From: Streptomyces angustmyceticus
Lineage (GTDB): Bacteria > Actinomycetota > Actinomycetes > Streptomycetales > Streptomycetaceae
Length of the DNA stretch: 64,000 bases
Reading direction: 5' to 3'
Assembly (NCBI RefSeq): GCF_019933235.1
Contig: NZ_CP082945.1
Span: forward strand, 7,415,501 to 7,479,500
The notes beneath the pieces were generated by a model. The model worked only from the letters and a program-made list of their open reading frames with translations, was not told where the DNA came from and did not search any database. A program made the translations under genes and the position numbers. Position 1 is the first letter of the stretch. Every line of letters starts with the position of its first letter. Shown here in pieces: positions 62,612-64,000 of this stretch.

Positions 62612-64000
62612 CTAGGACGGGTCGTAGACGAAGGGCAGCGCGTTGCTGTTCCCGGCCGGGGTGTGGGCCACGACGTTCACCGTTCCGGGTGCGCCGCCCG
62701 GGGAGGTCGCGACGACCTGGGCGTCGGAGATCGCCGCGAACGAGGCCGGGACCCCGCCGAAGGTCACCGAGTCGGTGTAGGTGAGGTTGCTGCCGCTCAG
62801 CACAATCGCGTCGCCCCCGAGGTCAACGCCGTGGGAGGGTACAAGGCTGGTCAGGACGGGCGCCCCGAGATAGGTGTAGTAGGGGTTCCCGGTGGCCGCC
62901 GTGCTGGTCCCGCCCGGCGTGGTCACGGTGACGACGGCCGTGCCGGACCCGGCCGGAGCGGTCACGGTCAGCTGGTTGTCGGAGACCACGGTGATGGCTG
63001 TCGCCGGATTCGCCCCGAAGTTCACGGCGCTGGTGAGCGTGAGGTTGGCGCCGAAGACCGTGACGGTGTTGCCTCCGGTGGCCGGCCCCAGGTGCGGGGA
63101 CAGATCACTGAGGGTGGGCGCGGCGAGATAGAAGTACGGCAGGGGGTTGCTGGTGCCGCCCGCCGTCGTGACCGTGACATTGACCGAGGACGGCGGCCCC
63201 GCGGGCGCGATGACCGTGATCTGGCCGGCGGTATTGGTGAGCACGGTAGCCGCGTTGCTCCCGAACTTCACCGAGGTCGCGCCCGTGAGGTTGCCGCCGT
63301 TGAGGGTGACCACATTGCCGCCCGAGGTGGGACCCGAAGCGGGGCTGAGGCTGCTGAGGGTGGGGACGGGGGCGGCGGCATAGGAATAGGGAAGTGCGTT
63401 GCTGGTGCCGCCTGCCGTTGTGACGGTGACGTTGACATTGCCGGTGCCTGGTGGGGCGGTGGCGGTGATCTGGGTGGCGGTGTTGGTGAGGATGGTGGCG
63501 GGGGTGGCTCCGAAGAGGACGGCGGTGGCGCCGGTGAGGTTGGTGCCGGTGAGGGTGACGGTGTTGCCGCCGGTGGTGGGGCCTGAGGTGGGGTTGAGTG
63601 TGGTGAGGGTGGGGGCGGGGGTGGCGACGTAGGTGTAGGGGAGGGCGTTGCTGGTGCCGCCTGCCGTCGTGACGGTGACGTTGACCGAGGAGGGCGGGCC
63701 GGCGGGTGCGATGACGGTGATCTGGGTCGCGGTGTTGGTGAGGACGACCCCCGAACTGCTCCCGAATTTCACCGAGGTGGCGCCGGCGAGGTTGGCGCCG
63801 GTGAGGGTGACCACGTTGCCGCCCGAGGCGGGGCCCGAGGTGGGGGTGAGCGTGGTGAGTACGGGAGCCGGGGCGTAGGTGAAGAACACGTTCTGGGTGC
63901 TGGTGCCCGTCGGTGCCGTGACCGTGACCTGGACCGTGCCGCTTCCTGCGGGCGTCTTGGCCGTGATCTGGGTATCGCTCACGATGACGAAGGTGGTGCC
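62612..64000 (-). CDS. IPT/TIG-repeat protein, C-terminal part (5' end outside window)
   Basis: 463 residues in the window, open at the right edge. About five and a half IPT/TIG immunoglobulin-like repeats of ~83 residues, each starting like TLTTLNPTSGPTTGGNTVTL and ending in ...VTTAGGTSNALPYTYV. Such repeats form extracellular beta-sandwich rods in surface or secreted proteins. Three repeats are also near identical as DNA (period 249-252 bp). The protein ends after the last repeat with FVYDPS and no visible sorting signal; the N-terminal signal or functional domain lies outside the window. Confidence 0.88.
   Translation of the reverse strand, partial: GTTFVIVSDTQITAKTPAGSGTVQVTVTAPTGTSTQNVFFTYAPAPVLTTLTPTSGPASGGNVVTLTGANLAGATSVKFGSSSGVVLTNTATQITVIAPAGPPSSVNVTVTTAGGTSNALPYTYVATPAPTLTTLNPTSGPTTGGNTVTLTGTNLTGATAVLFGATPATILTNTATQITATAPPGTGNVNVTVTTAGGTSNALPYSYAAAPVPTLSSLSPASGPTSGGNVVTLNGGNLTGATSVKFGSNAATVLTNTAGQITVIAPAGPPSSVNVTVTTAGGTSNPLPYFYLAAPTLSDLSPHLGPATGGNTVTVFGANLTLTSAVNFGANPATAITVVSDNQLTVTAPAGSGTAVVTVTTPGGTSTAATGNPYYTYLGAPVLTSLVPSHGVDLGGDAIVLSGSNLTYTDSVTFGGVPASFAAISDAQVVATSPGGAPGTVNVVAHTPAGNSNALPFVYDPS

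Overview
The window is high-GC actinobacterial DNA, most likely from a Streptomyces. The reasons are the strong G/C bias at third codon positions, frequent GTG starts, a giant NRPS with a MbtH partner, two large LuxR-type (LAL) regulators, a DmdR/IdeR-like iron box and many secreted or envelope hydrolases. No rRNA, tRNA or CRISPR array was seen.

Region 1 (1-22360) is the right end of a non-ribosomal peptide cluster. A gene entering from the left edge ends in adenylation-carrier (A-T). It is followed after 11 bp by one of about 6,677 residues with the order C-A-T-E / C-A-T / C-A-T-E / C-A-T / C-A-T-E, and then by a MbtH-like chaperone. There is no thioesterase; the last domain is an epimerase. 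The C-domain types (LCL after plain modules, DCL after E modules) fit the E positions, so six consecutive residues can be sketched: X - D-cationic - Thr - D-polar/cationic - Val - D-X. The two X modules share one specificity code.

Region 2 (22361-30507) is mixed: a GNAT acetyltransferase, a dienelactone-hydrolase-like protein, a two-TM SLATT-like protein, an SRPBCC protein, a divergent SDR/TetR pair with a palindromic operator candidate and an 11-bp direct-repeat array, and a LAL regulator.

Region 3 (30960-44775) is an acyl-CoA degradation block. It holds two overlapping acyl-CoA dehydrogenases (probably one hetero-oligomer), a second LAL regulator, a FadB-type bifunctional enzyme, a FadA thiolase, an alpha-methylacyl-CoA racemase-like CoA-transferase family protein, a FabG-like reductase and a long-chain acyl-CoA synthetase. 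Together these could activate, epimerise and beta-oxidise branched or unusual acyl chains.

Region 4 (44873-50241) holds two beta-lactamase-fold serine hydrolases, a methyltransferase, a membrane-anchored hypothetical protein, a P-loop protein and decayed pieces of regulators and an amidohydrolase.

Region 5 (50237-52792) is a complete IS481-family element of 2,544 bp with 19-bp inverted repeats and a 6-bp CCTAGG target duplication. It carries two passenger genes, a VOC/glyoxalase-like protein and a divergent WYL regulator. It sits exactly on the stop codon of the P-loop gene without altering that protein.

Region 6 (53058-64000) has a secreted tripeptidyl-aminopeptidase-like hydrolase, a VOC protein, a 23-bp tandem repeat array, an HdeD-like membrane protein, an iron box before a small ORF, two MarR regulators (one divergent from a second dienelactone-hydrolase paralogue, with two operator-like palindromes), a DUF4142-like protein, a secreted SGNH esterase with a PKD domain, a small secreted cysteine-containing protein and a TIG-repeat protein running off the right edge.
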